From positions 1 through 64,000 of the forward strand of contig MKTJ01000023.1 in assembly GCA_001898225.1 (NCBI GenBank): DNA of 64,000 nucleotides, in the 5' to 3' direction. The stretch is from Chloroflexi bacterium 54-19 (GTDB lineage Bacteria; Chloroflexota; Chloroflexia; Chloroheliales; Chloroheliaceae). Under the pieces are notes generated by a model. It saw nothing but the letters and a program-made list of their open reading frames with translations, was not told where the DNA came from and did not search any database. Each line of letters begins with the position of its first letter. Position 1 is the first letter of the stretch. Below are positions 8,907 to 17,177 of the stretch, one piece after another. The position numbers were made by a program, and so were the translations under genes.

Positions 8907-9443
8907 CTAAAAGGGATAACCCCTTGCTCCCTGCAAACCCTTCAGGCAGGAAATTTCACCGCAAATATTGGCCGCGTGAACAATTACAAACATAGATAGA
9001 AACCAGGCCAGAGTGTGCTGCTCCAACTCACCCTGACCCATATCAATGCTCCGGTCCAGGTCTTCCGGGGTAAGGCTTGCCAGGTATTGGTCGGAGGAAG
9101 CGTAGACTGCCTGGGCGTATTGGCGCAAAGCGGCTAAATCAACCTGTACCCGGTGAGCCCAGGGGCCGTAATTTTCCCACTCTGGTCCAGGGCGGGGCAT
9201 TGGCTCGCTTATCCCGGTCTGGCCCGCCCATTCCGGCAGGGCAGACATAGGCGCGGTCCCTTTAAGTATTCCATTGATGAACATGTCTTCCGTAATAATC
9301 GCGTGAGCGTAAGTTGCGCCTAGGGGATTGGCAGTACCAGGCGGCAACCAGTGGGTCTGTTCCGGGGAAACATCTGCCATTGTCTCTTCCAGAAGGCCGT
9401 GGGTATCCCTGAGCTGCTGGCGTAATAAAGTGATGCTATCCAT
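8907..9443 (-). CDS. DinB-superfamily protein
   Basis: 178 residues, the usual length for DinB/DfsB-like four-helix metal-binding proteins. Seen: an N-terminal helix with LRDTHGLLEE, His47 in TYAHAIITED, and a C-terminal helix with His156 followed by a GEISCLKGLQGARGYPF ending typical of the family. The second His of the usual C-terminal HxxxH pattern is not obvious, so metal binding may be altered. Members act as thiol-dependent transferases or have unknown roles in stress. Start: ATG with a GGGAGGA site 8 nt upstream. It is a single gene flanked by an IS remnant and a terminator region. Confidence 0.82.
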   Translation of the reverse strand: MDSITLLRQQLRDTHGLLEETMADVSPEQTHWLPPGTANPLGATYAHAIITEDMFINGILKGTAPMSALPEWAGQTGISEPMPRPGPEWENYGPWAHRVQVDLAALRQYAQAVYASSDQYLASLTPEDLDRSIDMGQGELEQHTLAWFLSMFVIVHAANICGEISCLKGLQGARGYPF

Positions 9444-9765
9444 TGACGAAATCCTCCCTTCAAAATTTTGCGAACAAAATTTAATCTCTCCTGCCAGGTC
9501 AATTCAGACCGGAAAAAACCGGGGGGGATTTTTGCAGGAGATTACAATTTTTCCAGGGATCGTATCGGAACACTTTATATAATATATTAAAATGAGGAAG
9601 TTAGCACTACTTTTTTAGTTTAAATGTAGTTTTTCAAACCCTAAATAAAGTTTCGTGTAGCAATGGCTGCATCGTTTGAAACCAGGTCGGGATTTACACT
9701 TGCAGAAAGCGTGAGAAGTTGTGCCAGGTTAATACCCTGTTTTGAGGCCGGCGTTACCGGTAACA
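9444..9765. other. Intergenic stretch, no gene seen
   Basis: About 320 bp upstream of the DinB-family gene. An AT-rich part around 9580-9660 probably holds its promoter on the minus strand. No small ORF with a ribosome site and no repeat was seen. Confidence 0.3.
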
Positions 9766-9774
9766 TCAAATAAA

Positions 9775-9810
9775 GGGCCGGGTCAAATGAATATCTGACC
9801 CGGCCCCTTT
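9775..9810. terminator. Intrinsic terminator of the GH43 gene
   Basis: An 11-bp perfect inverted repeat (GGGCCGGGTCA at 9775-9785, TGACCCGGCCC at 9796-9806) encloses a 10-nt loop. On the minus strand it is followed by a T-rich tract, and it lies 29 bp after the GH43 stop. On the plus strand it is followed by CTTTT, so it may work in both directions. Confidence 0.8.
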
Positions 9811-9834
9811 TAAGCTAACTCCCTCTGGCTTTTA

Positions 9835-11718
9835 TCAAAAGTCCCACCCAACGTTAGGACGGGGGTCAAGGCGGTAAACTCGGACGTAATCAAAGTTAGC
9901 CGTAAACCCGCTGCCACCCATCGAAACCAACCCTATTTTTGCGTTAGAACCTAAATTGTGAGTGTAAGACCCACCCTTCTCCCATATCTTTCCGTCTACA
10001 CTGCTATAGGGGGTATAAACTTCCTGGTTCTGGACAGTGCGTTTGGCGATGCGGAGATAGGTCCACTCACCGGGCGGGCCGACAATAGTGTTGCCGTAAC
10101 GGGGAAATTGGGGTATCTCCTTGGCGAATTCGATCTGGCGGGTATTCCAGTTTGAAAATGGGGCCATTTTGATAAAGTTGTCGTCATCTTTGTAAATAAC
10201 CAGCCCGGCCTGGACGTAATTAAAGCAACACCCTTCCGCCGGGACACTTAGCTTTACCCGCGTTTCGACCATATAGTTGCCTTTCGGGACCGGTTCGGTC
10301 AGGACCGAGGCGTTATTGCTATCCTGGTAAAGGTCAGCGGCCTGGGTATCAAAGCGGAAAGTGTTATTTTCAAGACCGAAAGTTCCGGGAGCAGGCTGGC
10401 GAATCCAACTCCACTGGGGTCCCAGCGTATTCGAATTAAAATCGTCCGAATAGGCTCTTTCCAGGCTGGCCGGTGTATCGTTTCTGGCGAAACGGGGCTT
10501 ATAGGTGGTCTTCTGGTAAGGCTGGGCCGCCGGGGCAGGCATGGGGCCGTCCGAAGGGCCGAAACCACCCCGCAAGACAGGCCAGCCGTCCTGGGTCCAG
10601 TCGAGCGGGTCCATTAAAACCGGGCGTTTGGTGAAGTCGGTTGTACTGGCAAAATAGGGGTCCGTACGGTTGACCGCGTGATAAACCGTCCAATCCTGGC
10701 CGTCAAAGTCGCGGAAGACGGCATTATGGCCGGGGCCGACCCACCTGTTACCATTCATAGTGATAACCGGGGTGCCACCTGCCCTCGCCGCCAGGAGAGA
10801 AATTCCTTCACGGTCTACGAAAGGTCCAAACGGACTGACCGACCGGCCCACAAAAACATCATAACCGGTAAGTGGCCCGTTGCAGCAGTTCGTGGCCGAG
10901 ACAAAAAGATACCAGTATTGGCCGTGCTTGTAGAGGTTTGCCCCTTCGTACTTGTTATCAATGGCGATAGCCTGTTCACTGGCAGGGTCAGAAGTAAAAC
11001 CGTCCGCCGAAAGCTGGCGCGCCGAAATACCGCCGAAATAACTGCCGTAGAAAATATACTTGTTGCCGTTATACTCAATAACATCCGGGTCAAAGACCCA
11101 GCGGCGGTCGTTCGGGTTGGCGTTCGGGGAATGTGGTTCTACTACCGGTGCGCCGTGGTCGGTCCAGGGTCCCGCCGGGGTGTCGGCTGTTGCCACCCCG
11201 ATGGCGCTGCCGCCGCCCGGCAGACTGGTATCGCTGGCGGTAAAATAGAGGTAATATTTGCCGTTCAGGAATTCGATGTCGGGGGCCCATAAACCGGCGG
11301 TGGGGTTGACCCAGGCCGGACGGCTGGGGAAAACGTCGCCCAGGTAAGTCCAGTTTACCAGGTCGTGTGATTTGAGGACCGGCATCAGGTGGAAATTAAA
11401 GTCGGTATTGGCAGAATTGCGGTCACTGTCGTTTAGCGGGTCGGTGGTGCAGAATATGTACCAGTTGTTGTCCCCCTTTCCCTGGCCGTAGATAATCGAG
11501 GGGTCGGCGCAGCTTTCGACCTTTCCATCCCCCGGAATACGGATGTTGAGCGGGTTGGTATAGATGGGGCTCCGGCTCCGGTCGCCCTGGTCCTGGGCTG
11601 CAACCGGGGAACCGGCGCTGGCCGTTCCAACGGTGGTCAGTATAACGGTCAGCAGCAGCCCCACGATACTTAACAGATGGATAACTCTCTTCCCTGAGCT
11701 AGTACGTTTTCGCAGCAT
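9835..11718 (-). CDS. Secreted GH43-family arabinanase/xylosidase-like enzyme
   Basis: 627 residues from ATG 11718, which has AAAGGAG 8 nt upstream; an in-frame Met at 11760 lacks a ribosome site. The signal peptide covers about 1-36. The GH43 five-bladed propeller is at about 50-400, with candidate catalytic residues Asp72 (CADPSII), Asp210 (WVFDPDVIEY) and Glu258 (YEGANLY), plus a GPGHNAVF motif. The C-terminal half (about 420-627) has a beta-sandwich look, as in GH43 proteins with a concanavalin-like module. The enzyme should cleave arabinose- or xylose-containing plant polysaccharide outside the cell; the exact substrate cannot be told from sequence. It is a single gene with its own terminator. 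Confidence 0.9.
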   Translation of the reverse strand: MLRKRTSSGKRVIHLLSIVGLLLTVILTTVGTASAGSPVAAQDQGDRSRSPIYTNPLNIRIPGDGKVESCADPSIIYGQGKGDNNWYIFCTTDPLNDSDRNSANTDFNFHLMPVLKSHDLVNWTYLGDVFPSRPAWVNPTAGLWAPDIEFLNGKYYLYFTASDTSLPGGGSAIGVATADTPAGPWTDHGAPVVEPHSPNANPNDRRWVFDPDVIEYNGNKYIFYGSYFGGISARQLSADGFTSDPASEQAIAIDNKYEGANLYKHGQYWYLFVSATNCCNGPLTGYDVFVGRSVSPFGPFVDREGISLLAARAGGTPVITMNGNRWVGPGHNAVFRDFDGQDWTVYHAVNRTDPYFASTTDFTKRPVLMDPLDWTQDGWPVLRGGFGPSDGPMPAPAAQPYQKTTYKPRFARNDTPASLERAYSDDFNSNTLGPQWSWIRQPAPGTFGLENNTFRFDTQAADLYQDSNNASVLTEPVPKGNYMVETRVKLSVPAEGCCFNYVQAGLVIYKDDDNFIKMAPFSNWNTRQIEFAKEIPQFPRYGNTIVGPPGEWTYLRIAKRTVQNQEVYTPYSSVDGKIWEKGGSYTHNLGSNAKIGLVSMGGSGFTANFDYVRVYRLDPRPNVGWDF

Positions 11719-12281
11719 TGCGTGTCTCCTTTTACAGTTACCGGGAACCACTCCCGGCATAGTTGGTTCCCCAATTCAACACTAACCGGTTTGTAACTAT
11801 AACCATAGTTATCAATAAAAAAGCTTAAAAAGAAGCTAAAAAAAGGCTAAAAGGATAAGAGAAAACGGAGAATTGGCGCGACTTATCCTTTTCCTGCCTG
11901 CAACAGGTGGGGTAACTTCCGAAAACAGGTTGGCAAGTCCCTTTCGGGCCAGCGGTAAACGGCGGTAGAAAACGCAATAAGTTATAGTGGTGAGGCAGTA
12001 GAGGATGTAGATATGAAACAGTATGCTGGCGGGCAAGCTGGCATTATTTGGCTGGTGGTTCCTGACCCCGATAAAGTATGTCGCCTGGCAGGGCCCCACA
12101 AGATAGGCTCGACAACATTTCAAAATACTCAGGCCAGATACCTTGTTTTTTAGTTAGAGCCCTGGTGAATAATACCATGACATCTATATGGCATAACTTT
12201 TGGTATTTGTAAAGAGGTTTTACGCCAAAAACCAACAATACCGGTTAAATAAAGAGTGTAGCCATAAAAATTCTCTAATAT
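11719..12281. other. Upstream region of GH43, with a palindrome
   Basis: About 560 bp. A perfect palindrome, TAACTAT-AACC-ATAGTTA, lies at 11794-11811, 76 bp upstream of the GH43 start, and could be an operator for a sugar-responsive repressor or activator. Beyond it, T-rich tandem elements (minus strand) lie around 11815-11855. ORFs in the remaining part lack ribosome sites and do not look real. Confidence 0.35.
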
Positions 12282-13082
12282 TTAGAAAGCGAAAGCCTGG
12301 TATTTTTCTTCCCCTTCCTGGAGTTCGTCTACCACCGGGTTAAAACGCAGCCAGAAACGGGCCCGTTCGGAAAGAGTTTCCCAGACTTTCCGGGGGATGA
12401 CAATATTGACTTCCGGGCGAAATAACCAGCGGCGGCTGTAACCGATAACAACCATCGGGCGGGGAGTATCGGTTTTGTTTGGGGTTCCCCGGTGCAAATG
12501 CCGGACATCTCTGACCATAACATCACCCTTTTTAAGGAGGACCGGTTCAAGCTTAACTTCCCCGCCTTCAAGCTGTCGCAAGCCTTCCTCTTTGGAAAGC
12601 ATGTGCGTCCCCAGGGCGACTTCAAAAGGTCCATTTTCCATTGTCATATCAACGAGAGGGAAATTTACTGCTAACTGGTAGGGTGGGGTTTCTTTACCGG
12701 TCTCAGGGAATAACAACTGGGTATCGCGGTGGATTTCCTGGTATTCCGAGCCTTTCAAGGGAGTATCGGTTGCCAGTTGGCACATCACCCCATCTTTTCC
12801 GACAAGCTGTTCCACTACACTTAAAATAATATCGTTCTCGAAAATTTCGGGGTCTGCGAAAGGTTGGATAAAAGGAAGAGTTATATAATAACGGTGTGGT
12901 CCCCGGTTCAGGCGGTGTCCCTCCCGTTCGATGTGCCGGTTCATTAAAGGTAAAAAACTGGCATACCAACGGTCTATTTTGGCCTGGTCTATCACGTTCG
13001 GAATTATACATAAACTGGTTTTACGCACTTGCTCGGCATATTCCCTGGCCCGGTTGATTTCTTCACTTTCCTCTGGCGTCAT
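12282..13082 (-). CDS. Phytanoyl-CoA dioxygenase (PhyH) family protein
   Basis: 266 residues from ATG 13082, which has AAAGGAG 7 nt upstream; a longer in-frame start at 13166 lacks one. The family consists of Fe(II)/2-oxoglutarate-dependent dioxygenases with a double-stranded beta-helix. Visible iron ligands are His118 and Asp120 (EIHRDTQ) and a distal His at 195 or 197 (RHLHRGTPN); an Arg in the following RPMVVIGYSR could bind 2-oxoglutarate. The substrate is unknown; relatives hydroxylate lipids, amino acids or secondary metabolites. It is a single gene with the same style of ribosome site as GH43 and no functional neighbour. Confidence 0.85.
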   Translation of the reverse strand: MTPEESEEINRAREYAEQVRKTSLCIIPNVIDQAKIDRWYASFLPLMNRHIEREGHRLNRGPHRYYITLPFIQPFADPEIFENDIILSVVEQLVGKDGVMCQLATDTPLKGSEYQEIHRDTQLLFPETGKETPPYQLAVNFPLVDMTMENGPFEVALGTHMLSKEEGLRQLEGGEVKLEPVLLKKGDVMVRDVRHLHRGTPNKTDTPRPMVVIGYSRRWLFRPEVNIVIPRKVWETLSERARFWLRFNPVVDELQEGEEKYQAFAF

Positions 13083-13453
13083 CGTCGTCTCCTTTTGCAG
13101 ATAAAAATCGTTCTTGGCCCCTTTATCCCGCGTCCATTTTAAATAACTCAAAATGGACGATGGCAAAAACCGCTCCTTTGGGGAGGTTAAGTTTTCATCT
13201 TAAAGCCGCATTTCCGATGCCAGGGCTTTGCCCTGAAGGGATCTATTTATTGACTAATTCGACTTAAAATTACTATAAAAAACCCTTTGGAATTAGAAAA
13301 CTTTCTATGGGTCTAATCCTTAACAAGGTACCAAACCTGGGCTGCCTACCTAAAATCGCCCGCTATTTATACCAAAAGGAGTGGCTTACACAGCGTGACC
13401 GAGGCCAATTTAACCCGTTTGCAGGTCGTTATTTAGGGGCTTTTTGATATAAA
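13083..13453. other. Intergenic stretch, no gene seen
   Basis: About 370 bp upstream of the PhyH gene. It is AT-rich around 13250-13330 and probably contains the PhyH promoter on the minus strand. No ORF, hairpin or repeat stands out. Confidence 0.3.
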
Positions 13454-13500
13454 ATACAAGACCCGGTTTACCAAAATTTCAGGCAAACCGGGTCTTGTAT
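13454..13500. terminator. Intrinsic terminator after the sulfide:quinone oxidoreductase gene
   Basis: A 16-bp perfect inverted repeat (13454-13469 with 13485-13500; arms begin ATACAAGACCCGG) is followed on the minus strand by a TTTTATA tract, 68 bp after the oxidoreductase stop. It ends the minus-strand sulfur operon. Confidence 0.85.
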
Positions 13501-13567
13501 GAAAGGGCAAAAGGTAAAGGTAAGGGAGGCAAAATTTCCAATTTTTGGAAAATGCCGGGGCCGGTAC

Positions 13568-14710
13568 TTATAAAACGCCGGTCGGCACCAGGTACCAGTA
13601 GGCTTTGTTAAAGACCATCTTTTCGTAATGGACGTGACGGCTCGGTTCGTGCAGTTTCGGCGGGTGGGTGTAATCAAAATTCAACATACTCGCCTTGTTG
13701 TAACCGGTCTCCAAAAAGCACATTACATGGCCTTCGTACTTTTCTTCCCCAACTTCTTCCTCGATTCCCCGCAGCCTTCCGGCCAATCGCTCGACAATCA
13801 CCGGGGCTTCAAAATGGGCGGTGCTGCCCGCTTTACTGATCGGCAAATCTGTGGTATCTCCGAGGGCCCAGATATTCGGATAACCCTTCACCTGGAGGGT
13901 GAAGCGGTCGGTTTTAACCCAACCCTGCTCGTCGGCAATAGGGTGACCTTGCAGGAATTTGGCTCCCCGGTGAGGTGGGACCATGATTAACAGGTCGTAT
14001 TCCAGGTCGGTCCCTTCCATACTCCGGGCGATTTTTTCTTCCGGCAAAACTTCTTCCAGGTTAAAGAAGGTCTCGATGTTGACTCCCCGCTCCTCAAGCA
14101 GAGGTTGGGCCATTTCGGCCACGCTTTCAATCGAGAAGACCCGGTTCAGCGGGAAAGTATAGGTTAGCTCGGTTTTATCCCGGATTTTCCGGTCGGTCAG
14201 GTATTCGTCCAGCAGGAAAGTAAATTCCAGGGGTGCCACCGGGCATTTATAGGGTAGCCCACCCACGCCTATTACAATCTTACCGCCCCTGAATTCTTCC
14301 AGGGCGGCGTGTAGTTTGAACGCGGCTTCTTCGGTGTAGAAGTAATGGGCCCCGGCACTGAACCCCGGAATGTCTTCTGGTGCCACCTGGGAACCGGTCG
14401 CCAGCACCAGGTAATCGTAGGCCAGGATGGTATGGTCTTCCAGTTCGACCTCCTGAGTGGTTGTATCAAGACGGCAGACCTTACCGATAACCAGTTTTAC
14501 CCGTTTGCGCAAGAGACTCGCCAGGGGACGACTGAGGGTCCGTGGGTCTTGCTTGCCGAATGGTACGTAGAGCCAACCGGGCTGGTAGAGGTGGCGGTTA
14601 CTGGCGCTGACCAGGGTTATTTGAGCTTCTTTGCTTTTTAACTTTTTTGCCAGCAGGTTGGCTACCAGTGTACCCCCCGTGCCACCTCCCAGCACTACAA
14701 TCTGTTTCAT
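13568..14710 (-). CDS. sqr: Sulfide:quinone oxidoreductase family flavoprotein
   Basis: 380 residues. The N-terminal FAD-binding motif is GGGTGG (8-13), followed by ATGSQ and a second dinucleotide site at GVGGLPYKCP. Two cysteines sit where the catalytic pair of sulfide:quinone oxidoreductases is expected: Cys156 (YKCPVAP) and Cys331 (MCFLETG). The enzyme should oxidise sulfide at the membrane, pass electrons to quinone and release sulfane sulfur. It is somewhat shorter than the best-known members, and the family also contains related flavoproteins. It is the third gene of the DsrE2-TusA-SQR order. A ribosome site, AAGGAG, lies 11 nt before ATG. Confidence 0.87.
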   Translation of the reverse strand: MKQIVVLGGGTGGTLVANLLAKKLKSKEAQITLVSASNRHLYQPGWLYVPFGKQDPRTLSRPLASLLRKRVKLVIGKVCRLDTTTQEVELEDHTILAYDYLVLATGSQVAPEDIPGFSAGAHYFYTEEAAFKLHAALEEFRGGKIVIGVGGLPYKCPVAPLEFTFLLDEYLTDRKIRDKTELTYTFPLNRVFSIESVAEMAQPLLEERGVNIETFFNLEEVLPEEKIARSMEGTDLEYDLLIMVPPHRGAKFLQGHPIADEQGWVKTDRFTLQVKGYPNIWALGDTTDLPISKAGSTAHFEAPVIVERLAGRLRGIEEEVGEEKYEGHVMCFLETGYNKASMLNFDYTHPPKLHEPSRHVHYEKMVFNKAYWYLVPTGVL

Positions 14711-14801
14711 TTGTTTTTACACTCCTTTGTGTCCCCTGGTCTGGCCGGGCTTGAATGGTGACCCCTATTCAAGCCCCAATCAAAGGCCGGGGATTTATAA
14801 T

Positions 14802-15041
14802 TCACTTAATCTTGCGACAAATGAAACGGGTAGCGCCGTCAACTTCTTCCATACCCAGAAATTCTTGTTTGGCCTTGGCAAGCCAGGCCGGAATATCTTT
14901 TTTGCTGCCTTCGTCGCTTGAAATTACCGCGATTACGTCGCCCACCTGGGCCATTTTAATCTGGCGGATAAGCTCCAGTAAGGGGCCGGGGCAAAAGCTG
15001 CCGCGCGCGTCTGCTTCCCTGGTAATGGTTATACTTTGCAT
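14802..15041 (-). CDS. TusA/SirA-family sulfur carrier
   Basis: 79 residues from ATG 15041, with GGAGGA 8 nt upstream; a longer in-frame reading to 15206 is unlikely. The TusA signature Cys-Pro (GSFCPGPLLEL, Cys near 17) is present, where the Cys carries persulfide sulfur. The small alpha/beta protein should accept sulfane sulfur from rhodanese or DsrE-type partners and hand it on. It lies between the DsrE2-like gene and the sulfide:quinone oxidoreductase, a usual arrangement in sulfur oxidisers. Confidence 0.9.
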   Translation of the reverse strand: MQSITITREADARGSFCPGPLLELIRQIKMAQVGDVIAVISSDEGSKKDIPAWLAKAKQEFLGMEEVDGATRFICRKIK

Positions 15042-15156
15042 TGCCTGGTTCCTCCAATCCTTTAGTTGGTGGTTGTCTTTTCCTGGACTTGACGGCCCGG
15101 TTGCTATGGTTAAAACCGGGAAGGTTTGGGTAGCCGGACCGTCACAGGTTTGGAAA

Positions 15157-15579
15157 TTAGATAAAAATAATCTGGCCGCCCTCGGCCTCCTTAATAAAGC
15201 TGGCAACCCCGGTTACTTCGCTGACGACCGGTTCGAGGTCTTCCAGGTGGATATTAAAGAGGTCCATGGTCATACCGCAGGCTTTCACCTTGAGATTGCC
15301 CAGTTCCATAGCGTCTTTGAGGGTAGCCATCCAGGATGGAACCTGGCGGGCTTGCATCATTTCGAAGGCCGGTCCGGCGTAATCCTCGAAATCTTTGCTG
15401 AAGCGGCGGTTGGTCTTCCAATCATCTTTCCTGAAGCCGATCAGGCCCCAGAAAGTCAGGAAGACGGTTACGTCTTTTTGCATGGCGGCGGCGCCGGTTG
15501 CCATGGTCACGGCGGCCATAATTTTATCTACCGTACCAGAAAACAATACGATAGAGAACCTGTCAGTAGTCTCGTCCAT
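15157..15579 (-). CDS. DsrE2-like (DsrE/DsrF/DrsH) sulfurtransferase
   Basis: 140 residues from ATG 15579, which has a GAAAGG site 8 nt upstream; a TTG at 15600 is less likely. It begins with a Rossmann-like strand (FSIVLFSGT) and a hydrophobic helix (IMAAVTMATGAAAM), and ends with the family stretch KVKACGMTMDLF, whose Cys is the probable persulfide carrier. The partner TusA is the next gene. It is the first gene of the minus-strand sulfur operon and lies 52 bp downstream of a -10-like TATACC controlled by a four-box operator. Confidence 0.88.
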   Translation of the reverse strand: MDETTDRFSIVLFSGTVDKIMAAVTMATGAAAMQKDVTVFLTFWGLIGFRKDDWKTNRRFSKDFEDYAGPAFEMMQARQVPSWMATLKDAMELGNLKVKACGMTMDLFNIHLEDLEPVVSEVTGVASFIKEAEGGQIIFI

Positions 15580-15630
15580 TGTTTTAGCCTTTCTCGACAA
15601 ATAAATAAACTGCTTTTTTATCCCATATCA

Positions 15631-15685
15631 GGTATACCTCTCAGGTATAAAGAAAACTTAAGCCGGGTATGAAGAAAACTTAAAG
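15631..15685 (-). promoter_or_regulatory. Promoter of the dsrE2-tusA-sqr operon with four tandem 11-bp boxes
   Basis: Read on the minus strand, 8-bp boxes begin at 15685 (CTTTAAGT), 15674 (CTTCATAC), 15663 (GCTTAAGT) and 15652 (CTTTATAC), each exactly 11 bp apart. A -10-like TATACC begins at 15636, 16 nt after the last box begins. There is no separate -35. This geometry, repeated at two other promoters of the sulfur island, is that expected for activation by an OmpR/PhoB-class regulator. Confidence 0.75.
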
Positions 15686-15742
15686 AATTAGGCTGGCTAA
15701 AAATTATGATTTGGCCTGAAAACAGACTGAAGGTGACCTAAC

Positions 15743-15797
15743 CTTTAAACTTTCTTCAAAGATTTCCTATATTCACTTCATACCTGGCTTGTAGAAT
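15743..15797 (+). promoter_or_regulatory. Promoter of the osmC gene with four tandem 11-bp boxes
   Basis: Boxes begin at 15743 (CTTTAAAC), 15754 (CTTCAAAG), 15765 (TCCTATAT, weak) and 15776 (CTTCATAC), 11 bp apart. The -10-like TAGAAT begins at 15792, again 16 nt after the last box begins. It lies 79 bp upstream of the osmC start, divergent from the dsrE2 promoter. Confidence 0.75.
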
Positions 15798-15875
15798 CAA
15801 AGGGTAGGAAGATTTTCTTTAAAAGATAAAGGCCGGGCTAATAAAGCCGGGTAAGAGAAAGGAACCAGGAAAAAA

Positions 15876-16331
15876 ATGGATATGGAAACAGTCGTGAAAT
15901 GGGATAAAAAGGGCCTGATGCACTTTTCCGCCATGTCCGAAAGCGGCCATACGGTCGAGATGGACGCGGTAAAAGCGGCCGGGGGAGATGAGCAGGGCTT
16001 TTTCCCCAAGACCTTATTACTGGTAGCGCTCGGTGGTTGCACCGCCATGGATGTGCTGCCGATTTTGCGGAAAATGCACCAGGAAGTTACCGATTATCAG
16101 CTTGAAATAAAGGGAACCGTCCACGAAGGGCACCCGCGCAAGTTCGAAAAAATTGTAGTCGAACATATCCTGACCGGTCACAACCTGAACCCTGAAATGG
16201 TCCAAAAAGCCATCGCGCTTTCGCACGATAAATATTGTAGTGTTTCGGCCTCGCTGGCAGGGTCGGTAGAAATCGAAATGACCAGCCGGTTAATTGAAGC
16301 CGCGCCGGAACCATTGTTAGCCCCGGCCTAG
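15876..16331 (+). CDS. OsmC-family protein
   Basis: 151 residues. The family's two redox cysteines are visible: Cys55 (LGGCTAMDV) and Cys121 (KYCSVSASL). OsmC/Ohr proteins reduce organic hydroperoxides; many members encoded beside sulfur genes are thought to act on persulfides or protect thiols. Its place in the sulfur island, divergent from dsrE2-tusA-sqr and under the same type of operator, supports a sulfur-linked role. The ATG start has a GAAAGGAA site upstream. A terminator follows. Confidence 0.88.
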   Translation: MDMETVVKWDKKGLMHFSAMSESGHTVEMDAVKAAGGDEQGFFPKTLLLVALGGCTAMDVLPILRKMHQEVTDYQLEIKGTVHEGHPRKFEKIVVEHILTGHNLNPEMVQKAIALSHDKYCSVSASLAGSVEIEMTSRLIEAAPEPLLAPA

Positions 16332-16369
16332 CCTGGTCGGAGCTTAAAACAGGGGAAGATTTAGTTTTA

Positions 16370-16405
16370 GAAAACCGCCAATTAACACCGGGCGGTTTTC
16401 ATTTT
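16370..16405 (+). terminator. Intrinsic terminator after osmC
   Basis: A 10-bp perfect inverted repeat (GAAAACCGCC at 16370-16379, GGCGGTTTTC at 16391-16400) is followed by ATTTTG, 39 bp after the osmC stop. It separates osmC from the rhodanese gene, which has its own promoter. Confidence 0.8.
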
Positions 16406-16447
16406 GATAGGCGATACCGGGTCACCCAACGGGTGGCCCCACTAAAT

Positions 16448-16502
16448 CTTTAAACTTTCTTCATATTTAGGCCAAAGTTTCTTTAAACCTTTTCCCTAAA
16501 AT
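16448..16502 (+). promoter_or_regulatory. Promoter of the rhodanese gene with four tandem 11-bp boxes
   Basis: Boxes begin at 16448 (CTTTAAAC), 16459 (CTTCATAT), 16470 (GGCCAAAG, weak) and 16481 (CTTTAAAC), 11 bp apart. The -10-like TAAAAT begins at 16497, 16 nt after the last box begins. The start codon is 125 bp downstream, so the mRNA would have a leader of roughly 110 nt. Confidence 0.75.
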
Positions 16503-16626
16503 GGCCGGGTAAGCTAACCCTAAAAAGTATACTGCTCTATTTCACCGGTGAAATCCTGCCAGGGGTAAAGCCTTACAAGAGATAATAAAGTCAACAGAGA
16601 TAAACAAAAACAGGAGCAACTTACCC

Positions 16627-16983
16627 ATGTTTAATAACCTTTTTGGTTTTGGTAAAACCGGCCATGCTTTCGAAGAGATAACCCCCCACCAGCTTGAGCA
16701 AAAACGGTCAGGTGATGAGCCGGTCCAGATTATTGATGTCCGGGAAGCTTACGAGTACAGGGAGGGACACATTCCCGGCAGCAAATTGATTCCCCTGGGA
16801 CAACTTTCTAACCGGCTGCACGAGCTTGGCCCTAAGACCAGGGAAGTTATCGTGGTTTGCCGGAGCGGGGGCCGGAGTGGGCAGGCCGCCCACCAACTGG
16901 CGGGTCTGGGTTTTAACAAAGTGGTTAACCTGCGGGGAGGGACGATGGGCTGGATGCGGGCCGGGTTGCCCCTGGAAAGATAG
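16627..16983 (+). CDS. Single-domain rhodanese sulfurtransferase
   Basis: 118 residues, one rhodanese domain. Active-site Cys78 sits in the loop VVCRSGGRSGQAA; IIDVREAYEYREGHIPGS and NLRGGTMGWM are the other usual motifs. No export signal, so it is cytoplasmic. It should move sulfane sulfur between thiol carriers, fitting with the TusA and DsrE2 proteins next door. It has its own boxed promoter. The ATG follows an AGGAGC site. A hairpin without a T-tract lies between it and the next gene. Confidence 0.92.
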   Translation: MFNNLFGFGKTGHAFEEITPHQLEQKRSGDEPVQIIDVREAYEYREGHIPGSKLIPLGQLSNRLHELGPKTREVIVVCRSGGRSGQAAHQLAGLGFNKVVNLRGGTMGWMRAGLPLER

Positions 16984-17053
16984 CCAAATTGAATTTTTCC
17001 AGCCTTTCGCTACTAGGGCTTTCGCATGAAGCACTAACCTTGAAGTGATTTAG

Positions 17054-17085
17054 CGCTTTACCCTGGCTTTTCCAGGTCCAAAGCG
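17054..17085. other. Hairpin between rhodanese and MBL-rhodanese genes
   Basis: A stem of CGCTTT/AAAGCG (17054-17059, 17080-17085) encloses CCTGG/CCAGG with a CTTTT loop. No T-run follows, so it is a weak terminator at best or an mRNA processing or stability element. Confidence 0.4.
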
Positions 17086-17177
17086 AAAGTCGTATTTATA
17101 AGAAAAAACTTTACACTTTATAGACTATTTTATTTATACTCCTCTTTACAAAACATGTTGAAAGTGAGGTTTCAAAG

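Noticed and set aside
10678..11292. 204-residue plus-strand ORF inside the GH43 gene
   Set aside because: It is the antisense shadow of a GH43 domain with catalytic motifs; it has no ribosome site and low-complexity basic composition.
11836..12123. 95-residue minus-strand ORF between GH43 and PhyH genes
   Set aside because: TTG start, no ribosome site, irregular composition and no recognisable domain; left as intergenic.
14755..15672. 305-residue plus-strand ORF across tusA and dsrE2
   Set aside because: It runs antisense to two genes with clear family motifs and good ribosome sites and also crosses the dsrE2 promoter region.
17101..17150. Possible fourth four-box operator before the MBL-rhodanese gene
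   Set aside because: TTTACAC and TTTATAC elements occur, but not in 11-bp phase and not 16 nt from a -10; the match is too weak to claim.
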